From positions 372,001 to 436,000 of the forward strand of contig NZ_JAHVKE010000002.1 in NCBI RefSeq assembly GCF_019800885.1: a stretch of 64,000 bases of DNA, in the 5' to 3' direction. The notes under the pieces were generated by a model. The model was not told the DNA's origin. It did not search any database and was given only the letters and a program-made list of their open reading frames with translations. Below, piece after piece: positions 1 to 8,260 of this stretch. The position numbers and the translations under genes are program-made. The stretch's first letter is position 1. Each line of letters starts with the position of its first letter. Origin of the DNA: Maritalea mobilis. Its GTDB lineage: Bacteria; Pseudomonadota; Alphaproteobacteria; Rhodobacterales; Rhodobacteraceae.

Positions 1-389
1 TTCACCGCTGACCCGGTGTCACCCGACGGCGCCGGGGAATCCTCCGGTGCCTCGGACCAATCCTGCGCCCAGTCGGCCAATACTCTGCCGTTCGCGTTGT
101 CCGGCACCGCGGGACAGCCCACCTCTGGCTCAAGCTGGCCGTTCATCGGCAAGACCGGGTCGTCCTCCTCCCCCGTCTGCCCATTCGCGCGGAACGGAAC
201 CGTGACTCGGTGACCTTGGCGATCGTTCACAGTGTCGTCGATCACCGGGCCACACGGCATGTCCCCTTCCGCCAGCATAACCGCGAACACGGCGTCGCCT
301 GCCCCTGATGCCATGGCGCCTTCAGGACTGCGCGGGGCCCCCGGCGTGGGCCCATACCCGGTCGAACCAAGGGGAGGGAGAGTCTGCAT
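1..389 (-). CDS. Partial FliK-like flagellar hook-length control protein (N-terminal part)
   Basis: An open frame runs from an ATG at 389 (minus strand) to the left edge without a stop, giving about 129 residues of a truncated protein. The visible part is rich in Pro, Gly, Ala and acidic residues and low in hydrophobics, as is usual for the disordered secreted N-terminus of FliK. I see no conserved FliK C-terminal domain because it would lie outside the window. The gene is divergent from the rod-binding FlgJ-like gene. The FliK call rests on context and composition only; it could be another secreted or regulatory flagellar protein. The ribosome-binding site is weak. Confidence 0.45.
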   Translation of the reverse strand, partial: MQTLPPLGSTGYGPTPGAPRSPEGAMASGAGDAVFAVMLAEGDMPCGPVIDDTVNDRQGHRVTVPFRANGQTGEEDDPVLPMNGQLEPEVGCPAVPDNANGRVLADWAQDWSEAPEDSPAPSGDTGSAV

Positions 390-497
390 TTGGCGATCCG
401 TTCTAGAAAGACCGGGGCAGAGTCTCACAGATGTCCTTACGAATTCTTTACGCCTGGGCGTCATGCTGGACAAAACGCGCATAATGCGAGCTTCCGG

Positions 498-812
498 ATG
501 ACCCTGACCCCCACACCTGCCGTTTCGCCAACGCCGACCGATGCCCTGTCACCGGAGCGACGCGACCTGTCGGATCTGCGGGCGGTGGCGCAGAACCTGG
601 AGGCTGCGTTCCTGTCGGAAATGCTGAAACATGCCGGTCTCGGCGCGCCGCGGGGCGGGTTCGGCGGCGGTGTGGGCGAAGACCAGTTCGCCTCCATGCT
701 GCGGGATGAACAGGCCCGCGCCCTTGCCGCGCGCGGGGGGATCGGACTGGCCGAATCGCTTTTCAACGCCCTGGTGGCGCGGGCGAATGCAGCGGCGGGT
801 GACGCGAATTGA
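498..812 (+). CDS. Rod-binding FlgJ-like protein (CheL type)
   Basis: A 104-aa protein corresponding to the N-terminal rod-binding domain of FlgJ. It has the typical core in which an N-terminal helix (AVAQNLEAAFLSEMLKHAG, about residues 30-48) is followed by a Gly-rich loop and a helix with DEQARALA and GGIGLAES. Family members bind rod subunits in the periplasm and help cap the growing rod. No glucosaminidase domain follows, which is the norm in alphaproteobacteria, where the muramidase is a separate gene (see the lytic transglycosylase at 15111). The start at 498 was chosen because the frame becomes FlgJ-like there. The next gene overlaps it by 4 bases. Confidence 0.8.
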   Translation: MTLTPTPAVSPTPTDALSPERRDLSDLRAVAQNLEAAFLSEMLKHAGLGAPRGGFGGGVGEDQFASMLRDEQARALAARGGIGLAESLFNALVARANAAAGDAN

Positions 813-1147
813 ACCGTGGGGCAGACACCCTCGCCGTGCTGCGCGACCTGCTCTCGGCGCAGCGTAATGCGCTTCGGTCCGGGGATTATGGCGGATTGGA
901 CCGGATCGGCGCACGGCTGGAGCGGGCACTGTCGAACCTCGGGCCACCCATCGACCGCGACGCGCTGATGCTTGTCCGGCAGGAGGCCGGGCGGACGGCC
1001 GACCTGATCCGCGCCGCGCAGGCCGGGCTGGCCCGGGCGCGAAGCGATATGGGCGCGCGGCGGGATGTCTCCCTGTCCACCTATGACGCATATGGCCGCC
1101 GCAGCAATGTCGCATCTGCCCCGGGCCGAACCCTCTCAAGACGCTGA
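809..1147 (+). CDS. FlgN-like flagellar chaperone
   Basis: A 112-aa, mostly alpha-helical protein rich in Ala, Arg and Leu. It starts with TTG, overlapping the stop of the preceding gene in a TTGA arrangement that suggests translational coupling. Size, helical heptad-like character and position beside flagellar structural genes match the FlgN family, cytoplasmic chaperones that deliver hook-associated proteins FlgK and FlgL to the export apparatus. The sequence is poorly conserved, so the assignment rests mainly on length, helix pattern and context. An unrelated flagellar helper cannot be excluded. Confidence 0.55.
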   Translation: MNRGADTLAVLRDLLSAQRNALRSGDYGGLDRIGARLERALSNLGPPIDRDALMLVRQEAGRTADLIRAAQAGLARARSDMGARRDVSLSTYDAYGRRSNVASAPGRTLSRR

Positions 1148-1372
1148 TCGCGACCGCGGCCGTTAAAATTCGCTGCAAAACCCATGCAGTTTCCGGCCCG
1201 TCCTAACACTTCATTCAAGCCTTTGAACGTAGGGTATGCGGGCACCCAAAGCGGGTGGCGTGACCCAGCATGAAGGGTTGCAGTGGTCAGAACGACATTT
1301 CGTGGGGCGTCGCCGCCCCGGATCGGTATGGCGCGAAATCGGCGCCCGGAAAAAGCTAGTGAAAGGGACGAC

Positions 1373-2923
1373 ATGTCCAGCATTCTGACGAACACCAGCG
1401 CCATGGTGGCGTTGCAAACCCTGAAATCGGTGAATTCGAACCTGCAACAAACCCAGTCCGAGATTTCGACCGGCAAATCCGTGGCTTCTGCGCGCGATAA
1501 CTCGGCGGTGTGGGCCATCTCCAAGGTGATGGAATCCGATGTGAAGGGGTTCCAGGCGATCTCGGAAAGCCTCAGCCTGGGGGAATCGACCGTGGCGGTG
1601 GCCCGCAATGCGGCCGAAACGGTGACGGACCTGCTGACCGAGGTGAAAGGCAAGATCGTCGCCGCGCAGGAAGAGAATGTCGACCGCGCCAAGATCCAGA
1701 CTGATATCGACGCCCTGCGCGACCAGATCAGTTCGGTGGTCAATGCAGCGCAGTTCAACGGTCTGAACCTCGTGAAGGGGTCGGAAGACGTCAACATCCT
1801 GTCCTCACTCGATCGTTCCGGCGCTGGCGAGGTGTCGGCGGCGAACATCAAGGTAGCCCGCCAGGATCTCACCGCCAGCACGGGTGAGATCGGGACGACG
1901 GGGCTGACGGGCGGTCTGACCGCTGCGAACTATGGCACGATCAATGGCGGCGCCTCGGCGACCGGTTTCACGACCGATGCCGGCGGCTTGACGGCCACCG
2001 TGGATTTCGCGGCCGCAACGGGCGCCGAGAACTTCACGCTGCGGATCAATGGAAACGACATCTCGCTGTCGACAACGGGCGGCGAAACGCAGGAAAACAT
2101 CGGTGCGTATTTCGCAACACAGATCAACGCGCTTGGCCTTGAGGGCGTCGCTGCCACCGATAACGCCGATGGAACAATCACCATTGCGAATACCAATGGG
2201 TTTGAAGGCGTGGACATCGAACTTGCCTCGACGACCGATGCAAGCGCAGAAGTCACCAGCGTGAACGGTGCGACGCCGACCGATGCTGACAAGGTCACGA
2301 TCGAACAGCGCGCCGCAACCATTGACCTTGTCGGCAGCACCAAGGTCAATGATGGTGATACCTTCACAGTCACCGTGGGTGGCGCGACCTCCAGCTATAT
2401 CGCTGGAAAAGGCGAAACCATGGAGGATGTCGCCAAGGGTCTGAAGACCGCGATCGACTCCAACCGCATCGACGGCATCAGCACAGCTGTCCAGTATGAC
2501 GCCGACGCCGATCAATGGAGCCTCGCGGTGGACGATGCTAACGGCGACGGTACGAGTACCACTTTCACGCTGAACGTGACCACGGGCGGTGTGGCCTCTG
2601 GCGGACTGTTCGGCCTGAATTCGCTGGACGTGACCACGAATGAAGGGGCGAACGCGGCACTCGACAACGTCGAGACCCTGATCCAGAACTCCATCGATTC
2701 TGCGGCCTCCTTCGGCTCGGTCGAGGGGCGGATCGAGACGCAATCGAATTTCGTCTCGAAGCTGATGGACTCGCTGACCGCGGGCATCGGCACCCTCGTG
2801 GATGCCGACATGGAAGAGGCCTCGGCCCGGTTGCAGGCGCTTCAGGTGCAGCAGCAGTTGGCGACGCAATCGCTGTCGATCGCGAACCAGGCGCCGCAGA
2901 ACATCCTGTCGCTGTTCCGCTGA
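1373..2923 (+). CDS. fliC: Flagellin
   Basis: A 516-aa flagellin, the filament subunit. The N-terminal D0/D1 region (MSSILTNTSAMVALQTL onward, residues 1-150) and the C-terminal D1/D0 region (about residues 430-516, ending NQAPQNILSLFR) are canonical. Between them lies a large central insert of about 280 residues containing two segments that resemble flagellin hook-IN motifs (about residues 220-285 and 340-410). The frame is open upstream to 1283, but the ATG at 1373 follows an AAGGGA ribosome-binding site and gives the usual start. The 225-bp leader contains AT-rich TTAAAATT at 1163 but no convincing promoter consensus. FlaF and FlbT, post-transcriptional flagellin regulators, lie directly downstream. 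A hairpin terminator follows the stop. Confidence 0.97.
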   Translation: MSSILTNTSAMVALQTLKSVNSNLQQTQSEISTGKSVASARDNSAVWAISKVMESDVKGFQAISESLSLGESTVAVARNAAETVTDLLTEVKGKIVAAQEENVDRAKIQTDIDALRDQISSVVNAAQFNGLNLVKGSEDVNILSSLDRSGAGEVSAANIKVARQDLTASTGEIGTTGLTGGLTAANYGTINGGASATGFTTDAGGLTATVDFAAATGAENFTLRINGNDISLSTTGGETQENIGAYFATQINALGLEGVAATDNADGTITIANTNGFEGVDIELASTTDASAEVTSVNGATPTDADKVTIEQRAATIDLVGSTKVNDGDTFTVTVGGATSSYIAGKGETMEDVAKGLKTAIDSNRIDGISTAVQYDADADQWSLAVDDANGDGTSTTFTLNVTTGGVASGGLFGLNSLDVTTNEGANAALDNVETLIQNSIDSAASFGSVEGRIETQSNFVSKLMDSLTAGIGTLVDADMEEASARLQALQVQQQLATQSLSIANQAPQNILSLFR

Positions 2924-2931
2924 CCTGACGG

Positions 2932-2962
2932 GGGCGGGGCGGTGCGCCGCCCCGTCCGTTTT
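2932..2962 (+). terminator. Rho-independent terminator of flagellin
   Basis: GC-rich hairpin 9 bases after the flagellin stop: the arm GGGGCGG (2936-2942), extended leftwards, pairs with CCGCCCC (2947-2953) plus flanking pairs around a TGCG loop. It ends in a TTTT run at 2959-2962. This would separate the abundant flagellin transcript from flaF-flbT. Confidence 0.8.
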
Positions 2963-3063
2963 CAGGATCCGCACGCCACCTGTCTTGCCGGTCGCTGCCC
3001 CGCCTCGCCGTTCCATCCGAATCGGCCCCGGTCTCAGCGGCCCCCGCCCAAGGAGTTCCTCCC

Positions 3064-3438
3064 GTGACCGCAACATCGCTCGCCCGAACCGCCTATGCCG
3101 CCGCGTCCCAGCCGGTGCGCACCCCGCGCGGCACCGAATACGCCGCCTTCCAATCCGTCACCGCCCGCCTGTCCCGTGCCGCGGAAAACCCGCGCGACAT
3201 GGCGACGCGGGCCGCTGCGGTGCATGAAAACCGCCGCCTCTGGACGCTGCTGGCCACCGACCTGGCCGATCCCGAGAACGCCCTGCCGCAATCGCTGCGC
3301 GCGCAGCTTCTCTACCTCGCCGAGTTCTCCCTGCTGCAAAGCGGGCAGGCCTTGCGCCAGACCGATTCACTGGCGGCCCTGATCGACATCAACACGGCCG
3401 TCATGCGTGGCCTCTCCGGCATCGTGGAGGCAGCATGA
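3064..3438 (+). CDS. flaF: Flagellar biosynthesis regulator FlaF
   Basis: A 124-aa protein with the FlaF pattern: N-terminal YAAASQ, central PRDMATRAAAVHENRRLWTLL (residues about 40-61), then a helical segment ending near DINTAVMRGLSG. FlaF is an alphaproteobacterial cytoplasmic factor needed for flagellin synthesis and secretion; in Caulobacter it acts together with FlbT on flagellin translation. A GTG start at 3064 fits the family length. The gene overlaps flbT by 4 bases (ATGA), so the two are likely co-translated. Confidence 0.92.
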   Translation: MTATSLARTAYAAASQPVRTPRGTEYAAFQSVTARLSRAAENPRDMATRAAAVHENRRLWTLLATDLADPENALPQSLRAQLLYLAEFSLLQSGQALRQTDSLAALIDINTAVMRGLSGIVEAA

Positions 3439-3854
3439 GCGGGCTTGTTCTGAAACTGGGTCCCAAGGAAAGGGTCCTCGTGAACGGTGCGGTGATCGAG
3501 AATGGCGACCGCCGCGCCCGTCTGGCCATCGTCACGCCGAATGCGCACATCCTTCGGCTGCGCGACGCCATCCACCCCGAGGAGGTGACGACGCCCGTGC
3601 GCCGCGTCTGCTACATCGCGCAACTGGTGCTGTCCGGCGATACCGAGCTTGACGAGGCCAGGCCGCAGCTTTTGCGCGGCATGGAGCAGTTGAGCCAGGT
3701 CTTCACGGATCCCGACAGCCGGGCGCAACTGTCCCGCGCCACCGAGCATCTGCTGGAGGATCAGGTCTACCAGGCGTTGAAGGCCCTGCGCTGCCTGTTG
3801 CCACGCGAAGAGCGCCTGCTCGCCGCGGGCCGGCCGACCGGGTCGCACCCGTGA
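3435..3854 (+). CDS. flbT: Flagellin mRNA regulator FlbT
   Basis: A 139-aa FlbT family protein. Visible family features are the beta-rich start LVLKLGPKERVLVNGAVIENGDRR and the later segment CYIAQLVLSG followed by a helical region. In Caulobacter FlbT binds the 5' leader of flagellin mRNA and represses its translation until the hook is completed; here it lies one gene away from flagellin. It overlaps flaF (4 bases) and the downstream DUF1217 gene (GTG at 3851), so all three form one tightly packed transcript. Confidence 0.93.
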   Translation: MSGLVLKLGPKERVLVNGAVIENGDRRARLAIVTPNAHILRLRDAIHPEEVTTPVRRVCYIAQLVLSGDTELDEARPQLLRGMEQLSQVFTDPDSRAQLSRATEHLLEDQVYQALKALRCLLPREERLLAAGRPTGSHP

Positions 3855-4642
3855 CCCCGATCGTTCCCTTGGGCGGCTACGCGGGCTGGCGGTTTCTCTC
3901 CGCCAGCCTCGACGCGCAGGTTGCCCGTTTTGCCGACAGCCCGGTGCAGGCGCGCGACCGCGCCTATTTCCGCGAGACGATCGGGTCGATCACCTCGGCC
4001 GCCGATCTGGTGGCCGATTATCGCCTGCGCCGGGTCGCGCTCTCGGCCTTCGGGTTGCAGGACGACATGGCCAACCGCGCCTTCATTGAACGGGTGCTGG
4101 CCGATGGCGTGGTTGAGGATGACGCGCTGGCCAACAAGCTGGCCGATACGCGCTATCGCGAGTTTGCGGAGGCCTTCGGCTTCGGCTCACCGCTGCCACC
4201 ACGAACGCAGATGCCCGGCTTTGCCGACAAGATCCTTGCGAAATTCGACCGGCAAGCCTTCGAGGTTGCGGTGGGCGAGCAGGATGACGACATGCGGCTG
4301 GCGCTGAACGCCGCGCGGGCCCTGCCGGAGCTGGCCGAAAGCGGCGTCAGTGACACGACCGCCTGGCTGACGATCCTGGGGACGACACCGCTCAGGAGCG
4401 TGTTCGAAACGGCATTGGGCCTGCCATCCGGGATCGCGACGCTGGATCTCGACCGCCAGGTGGAGGATTTCCGCGACGCGGCCAGCCGGGTGCTTGGCAG
4501 CGCGGAGATCGCACAATTCTCGGACCCCGCGCGCGTCGAAGACCTGATGCGAAACTTCACCTTGCGCGCGCAGCTGTCGAACGGGCCGTCGATGACGACG
4601 CCGGGCTATGCGGCGATGACGCTTTTGGCCTCCCTGGTGTGA
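3851..4642 (+). CDS. DUF1217 flagellar protein
   Basis: A 263-aa soluble, helical protein with the DUF1217 signature region (QARDRAYFRETIGSITSAAD, residues 35-54, then LVADYRLRRVALSAFGL). Members sit almost only in alphaproteobacterial flagellar clusters, but their biochemical role is not established. It starts with GTG overlapping the flbT stop by 4 bases. There is no signal peptide or membrane segment. The gene faces fliI convergently with an 8-base gap and no obvious terminator. Confidence 0.85.
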   Translation: MTPIVPLGGYAGWRFLSASLDAQVARFADSPVQARDRAYFRETIGSITSAADLVADYRLRRVALSAFGLQDDMANRAFIERVLADGVVEDDALANKLADTRYREFAEAFGFGSPLPPRTQMPGFADKILAKFDRQAFEVAVGEQDDDMRLALNAARALPELAESGVSDTTAWLTILGTTPLRSVFETALGLPSGIATLDLDRQVEDFRDAASRVLGSAEIAQFSDPARVEDLMRNFTLRAQLSNGPSMTTPGYAAMTLLASLV

Positions 4643-4649
4643 CGCCTCC

Positions 4650-6068
4650 TCAACCTGGTGCGACGGTGGCCGCAGGCGCGGCGCGGCGATCCTTGCCACG
4701 CTCGGCGAGCGCCAGGATGTCCTCGAGCCGGGAGAAGCTGGCTGGAATGCCACCCTCGGAGGTCGCGCCGATGAAAGCGTCGAGGTCATCCCACACGGCG
4801 ACCGCCGCATCGGTCATCGGGTCCGATCCTGCTGAATAAAGCCCGGCCTGCACCATCAGCTCGGCCTTCGCGTAGGCTCCGAGAAGATGCCGCGCCCGCG
4901 CGATCAGCCGGTTCTCGACATCGCTGGCCGCCCCCGGCAACGCGCGAGAGACCGAGGCCAGCAGGTCGATGGCCGGGTAACGCCCGCGCTCGGCGATCTC
5001 GCGGTTCAAGACGACATGCCCGTCCAGAACCCCGCGCATCACGTCCGCCACCGGCCCTTCAAGGTCCGAGCCCGCGACCAGCACCGACAGGACCGCCGTA
5101 ATGTCACCCTGTCCCGCACCGCCCGGCCCCGCGCGCTCGGCCAGCGCCATGACCATCTGCGCCATCGAGGCGGGAAAGCCCCCCGGCCCGAACGGTTCGC
5201 CCGCGGCCGCCGCGACCTCGCGCTGCGCCTCGGCAAAGCGGGTGATCGAGTCGGCCAGCACAAGCACCTGTTTGCCCTGGTCGCGGAAATATTCCGCGAC
5301 CGCCATCATCGCCCAGGCGGCCCGCGCGCGGGTCAGCGCCGGGCGGTCCGAGGTTGCGGCGATGACCACCGAGCGCTTCAACCCCTCAGATCCCAGCACG
5401 TCGGCCACAAAATCCCGCACTTCGCGGCCGCGCTCTCCGATTAAGCCGATCACCACCACATCCGCTGCCATGGCCTGCGCCAATGCCCCGATCAGGCGGG
5501 ATTTGCCCACGCCAGACCCGGCAAACAGGCCCACGCGCTGGCCGCGGGCGATGGGCAGCACCGTGTCGAACACGGCAAACCCGGTTTCCAGGCGTGCCCC
5601 GAGCCCGCGGCGCGCGGCGGGCGGGGGCGGCGGCGCCAGAAGCGGGCAGGCGCGCGGCCCGGGAAACAGGGGGCGGCCATCCATGGGCTGCCCGTCAGGG
5701 TCGATCACGCGGCCCAGCCAACTTTGATCGGGTGCGATGGTCTGTGGCCCAAGGTGCCGGACAGCCTGACCCAGGCGCAGCCCCTCGGACGGGCCTTCGG
5801 GCATGACCCGGGCCGCGCCCTCTTCCAGGGCCAGCACCTCGCCCGGGATGCTGTCGCCGATGCGCACGCGATCCCCCAGCGCCGCGATCCGGTCCAGCCC
5901 CGCCACGCGCACGTGATCGCGGCTTAGCCCGGTGACATGACCGATGCTCTGGCAGGGACGGATCGCGCCAAGCCGCGCCAGAAGCGGGGCAAAGAAAGTG
6001 TCGGTTTCGGGCGGGTTTGGACAGGTCAGGGTCAAGTCTCGGCTCCTTCTGAGCGGATCGCGCGGCAA
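4650..6068 (-). CDS. fliI: Flagellar export ATPase FliI
   Basis: A FliI ATPase of up to 472 aa. It powers or primes type III export of flagellar subunits at the cytoplasmic face of the basal body. The P-loop GSGVGKS lies at residues 184-190, followed by GLIGERGREV and the ATPase B-type region VLADSITRFAEAQREV. The open frame starts at ATG 6068; an in-frame TTG at 6035 (12th codon) is a plausible alternative and would leave more room for the divergent promoter shared with flgB. It is transcribed alone on the minus strand; its usual partner fliJ is not adjacent. Confidence 0.96.
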   Translation of the reverse strand: MPRDPLRRSRDLTLTCPNPPETDTFFAPLLARLGAIRPCQSIGHVTGLSRDHVRVAGLDRIAALGDRVRIGDSIPGEVLALEEGAARVMPEGPSEGLRLGQAVRHLGPQTIAPDQSWLGRVIDPDGQPMDGRPLFPGPRACPLLAPPPPPAARRGLGARLETGFAVFDTVLPIARGQRVGLFAGSGVGKSRLIGALAQAMAADVVVIGLIGERGREVRDFVADVLGSEGLKRSVVIAATSDRPALTRARAAWAMMAVAEYFRDQGKQVLVLADSITRFAEAQREVAAAAGEPFGPGGFPASMAQMVMALAERAGPGGAGQGDITAVLSVLVAGSDLEGPVADVMRGVLDGHVVLNREIAERGRYPAIDLLASVSRALPGAASDVENRLIARARHLLGAYAKAELMVQAGLYSAGSDPMTDAAVAVWDDLDAFIGATSEGGIPASFSRLEDILALAERGKDRRAAPAATVAPG

Positions 6069-6142
6069 AATCCGCCGCTGAAACCGTTTTTAAAGGAATC
6101 ACCGTTAAGCATCCGTGTAGCCGATGAGGGAGAACCCCCAAA

Positions 6143-6499
6143 ATGTTTGACGGTCTCGACATTTTTCAACTTGCCACCGCCCGCGCGCGCCATGCCGCCG
6201 CGCGGCAGGCGGTCGTGGCGCAGAACATCGCCAATGCCGACACGCCCGGATACCGCGCGCGCGACGTCACCGATTTCGCCGACACGTTGCGCCGCCTTGA
6301 GGTTCAGGGCGGCGACCCGCGCGGCGACCTTGGCATTCGCACCTTCGACGTGGACGCGCCGGCTTCGCCCAATGGCAACACGGTCTCTCTGGAACTGGAA
6401 ATGGTGCGCGGAGTCGAGGCGCAGCGCGACCATGACCGCGCCATCCGCGTCTATGACAGCGCGCTGAACATCCTGCGGTCCAGCCTCGGGCGCCGGTAA
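6143..6499 (+). CDS. flgB: Flagellar proximal rod protein FlgB
   Basis: A 118-aa rod subunit. It has the conserved rod/hook N-terminal helix motif ([23 protein letters not shown], cut here at residues about 14-36) and a C-terminal D0 helix ([20 protein letters not shown]). FlgB forms the proximal rod in the periplasm. It is the first gene of an eleven-gene plus-strand block running to fliL at 10754. An AT-rich region with two TTAA half-sites (6090 and 6105) lies just upstream; the ribosome-binding site is GAGGGAGAA. Confidence 0.96.
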   Translation: MFDGLDIFQLATARARHAAARQAVVAQNIANADTPGYRARDVTDFADTLRRLEVQGGDPRGDLGIRTFDVDAPASPNGNTVSLELEMVRGVEAQRDHDRAIRVYDSALNILRSSLGRR

Positions 6500-6517
6500 T
6501 TCTTGTATAGGAATACA

Positions 6518-6910
6518 ATGACCGATTTCAGCTCAGCCCTCTCCGTCGCCGCAAGCGGGATGCGCGCCCAGGCGCAGCGCCTGCAGCACGTGTCGGAGAA
6601 CATCGCCAATGCCGACACGCCCGGCTATCGCCGCAAGCTGGTCAGCTTCGCGCCGGATCGCAGCGCCGAGGCCGCGCAAGGCGCGGTGCAACCCGGCCCG
6701 GTCCGCCTGTCGCGGGCCGATCTGCCGCAGATCTACGACCCCGGCCACCCGCTGGCCGACGATACGGGGCATTACGACGGGTCCAACGTGGATCTGGTCG
6801 TCGAACTGGCCGACGCGCGCGAGGCGCAGCGCAGTTACGAGGCCAATCTGCGCGTCTTCGACCAGGTCCGGCAGATGTCCTCCTCCCTCAACGAACTCTT
6901 GCGTCGCTGA
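6518..6910 (+). CDS. flgC: Flagellar proximal rod protein FlgC
   Basis: A 130-aa rod subunit with the family motif [15 protein letters not shown] at residues about 28-42 and a C-terminal helix (YEANLRVFDQVRQM). The frame is open from a TTG at 6503, but the ATG at 6518 has an upstream AGGAA and gives the expected N-terminus. It lies 18 bases after flgB and assembles with FlgB and FlgF into the proximal rod. Confidence 0.96.
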   Translation: MTDFSSALSVAASGMRAQAQRLQHVSENIANADTPGYRRKLVSFAPDRSAEAAQGAVQPGPVRLSRADLPQIYDPGHPLADDTGHYDGSNVDLVVELADAREAQRSYEANLRVFDQVRQMSSSLNELLRR

Positions 6911-6934
6911 GACCCCTAGAAAGGAGCAGCCAGA

Positions 6935-7228
6935 ATGGATGTTCGCAACACGCTCGCCGCCCAGGCCTACGGGCAGGCTCGCCCGGCCCTCCGCCCCGAG
7001 GCCACCGCCCAGCCCTCGGCCGGGGAGGCGTTTACCCAGGCCGTCGAGGGCTTTGCCGAAACCCTGCAAACCGGAGAGGCGCAGGCGCGGGCCGCCATGA
7101 CCACCGGCGCCGACCCGCATTCGCTGGTCACCGCGCTGGCGCAGACGGAACTGGCCGTGGAAACGGCGGTCACGATCCGCGACCGGGTGGTCGAGGCCTA
7201 CCAGGAAATTCTCAGGATGCCAGTGTGA
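6935..7228 (+). CDS. fliE: Flagellar hook-basal body protein FliE
   Basis: A 97-aa protein with the FliE pattern: variable N-terminus, then FTQAVEGFAETLQTGEAQA and the C-terminal VRDRVVEAYQEILRMPV-like ending typical of the family (IRDRVVEAYQEILRM). FliE joins the MS ring to the rod and is the first exported substrate. A strong AAAGGAG lies 9 bases before the ATG. The fliQ frame begins at or just after its stop. Confidence 0.95.
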   Translation: MDVRNTLAAQAYGQARPALRPEATAQPSAGEAFTQAVEGFAETLQTGEAQARAAMTTGADPHSLVTALAQTELAVETAVTIRDRVVEAYQEILRMPV

Positions 7229-7239
7229 CGGGGCGCGTG

Positions 7240-7506
7240 ATGGATGAAATGCTGTTCTTCGACACGCTCCGGCAGGGGCTGTGGGTGGCGGTCATCACCT
7301 CAACCCCGATCCTTGCGGCGGCGCTGATCTCGGGGGTGGCGGTGGGCCTGTTCCAGGCGCTGACCTCGATCCAGGAGATGACGCTGACCTTCGTGCCGAA
7401 ACTCCTGGCCATCGTCGCGGTGTTCTGGGTGTCGATGGGGTTCATGAGCCAGACGCTCACGGCCTATTTCCACGACATGCTGATCCCCCTGATCGCGGGC
7501 ATGTAA
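7240..7506 (+). CDS. fliQ: Flagellar export gate protein FliQ
   Basis: An 88-aa inner-membrane protein with two hydrophobic helices (about residues 12-38 and 50-75) and the family segment LFQALTSIQEMTLTFVPKL between them. FliQ forms part of the FliPQR export gate in the MS ring. The ATG at 7240 gives the normal family length. A GTG at 7225, which overlaps the fliE stop, would add five residues. fliP and fliR are in other blocks of the window. Confidence 0.95.
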   Translation: MDEMLFFDTLRQGLWVAVITSTPILAAALISGVAVGLFQALTSIQEMTLTFVPKLLAIVAVFWVSMGFMSQTLTAYFHDMLIPLIAGM

Positions 7507-7519
7507 GGGGGGCGCCGCC

Positions 7520-8239
7520 ATGGACAATGCCGCATACGTCACCCTGACCCGCCAATCGGGCCTGATACGCGAAATGCAGGTCGTGGCCCACAATATCGCC
7601 AACCTCTCCACCACCGGCTTCCGGGCCGAGGGCGTGATCTTTGCCGAACATGTCCGCGCCACCGGGCGCGGCGAGGAAAGCCTGTCCATGGCCAGCGCGA
7701 CGGGCCATTCGATCTCGCCCGTACAAGGCGCGCTCAGGACGACCGGCGGCACCTTCGATTTCGCGATCGAGGGCGAGGGGTTTTTCCTTGTCGACACGCC
7801 CGAGGGTGAGGCGCTGACGCGGGCCGGCAGCTTCATCCGCTCGGACCAGGGCGAACTGGTCACGCCCGATGGCCACCTGCTGCTGGACGGGGGCGGTGCG
7901 CCCGTCTTCGTTCCGGCCACGGCGGAGTCGATCACCTTGGCCGATGACGGGACGCTCTCCGCCGATGGGCAGCCGCTGACCCAGATCGGGCTGTGGCAGC
8001 CCGTCGATCCAACCGACCTGACGCGCCGGGCGGGCGTCGTTTTCGTGGCGCCTTCGGGTGTCGAACCCGCCCCGCCCGCGCGCCTTCTGCAAGGGGTGCT
8101 GGAACAATCCAACGTCGATCCGGTGGGCCAGATCGCCCGCATGATCGAGGTGCAGCGCGCCTATGAGCTGGGCCAGTCCTTCCTCGATGCCGAGGATAAT
8201 CGCCTGCGTGAATTCCTGCGGACCGCGGGCAATCGATGA
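7520..8239 (+). CDS. flgF: Flagellar proximal rod protein FlgF
   Basis: A 239-aa rod protein. The N-terminal HNIANLSTTGFRAEG motif (residues about 26-40), the central EGEGFFLVDTPEGEALTRAG segment and the C-terminal VDPVGQIARMIEVQRAYELGQ helix are all typical of FlgF. It lies directly upstream of flgG, as in most bacteria. A GGGGGGCG ribosome-binding region precedes the ATG. Confidence 0.96.
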   Translation: MDNAAYVTLTRQSGLIREMQVVAHNIANLSTTGFRAEGVIFAEHVRATGRGEESLSMASATGHSISPVQGALRTTGGTFDFAIEGEGFFLVDTPEGEALTRAGSFIRSDQGELVTPDGHLLLDGGGAPVFVPATAESITLADDGTLSADGQPLTQIGLWQPVDPTDLTRRAGVVFVAPSGVEPAPPARLLQGVLEQSNVDPVGQIARMIEVQRAYELGQSFLDAEDNRLREFLRTAGNR

Positions 8240-8260
8240 CGCCAGAAAGGAGTCGATCCG

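Noticed and set aside
1203-1217. CtrA-like site upstream of flagellin (CTAA-N7-TTCA)
   Set aside because: Two mismatches from the consensus; too weak to report as a site.
1081-1881. 266-codon minus-strand frame over the flagellin start
   Set aside because: It lies antisense to conserved flagellin D0/D1 coding sequence and shows no family features.
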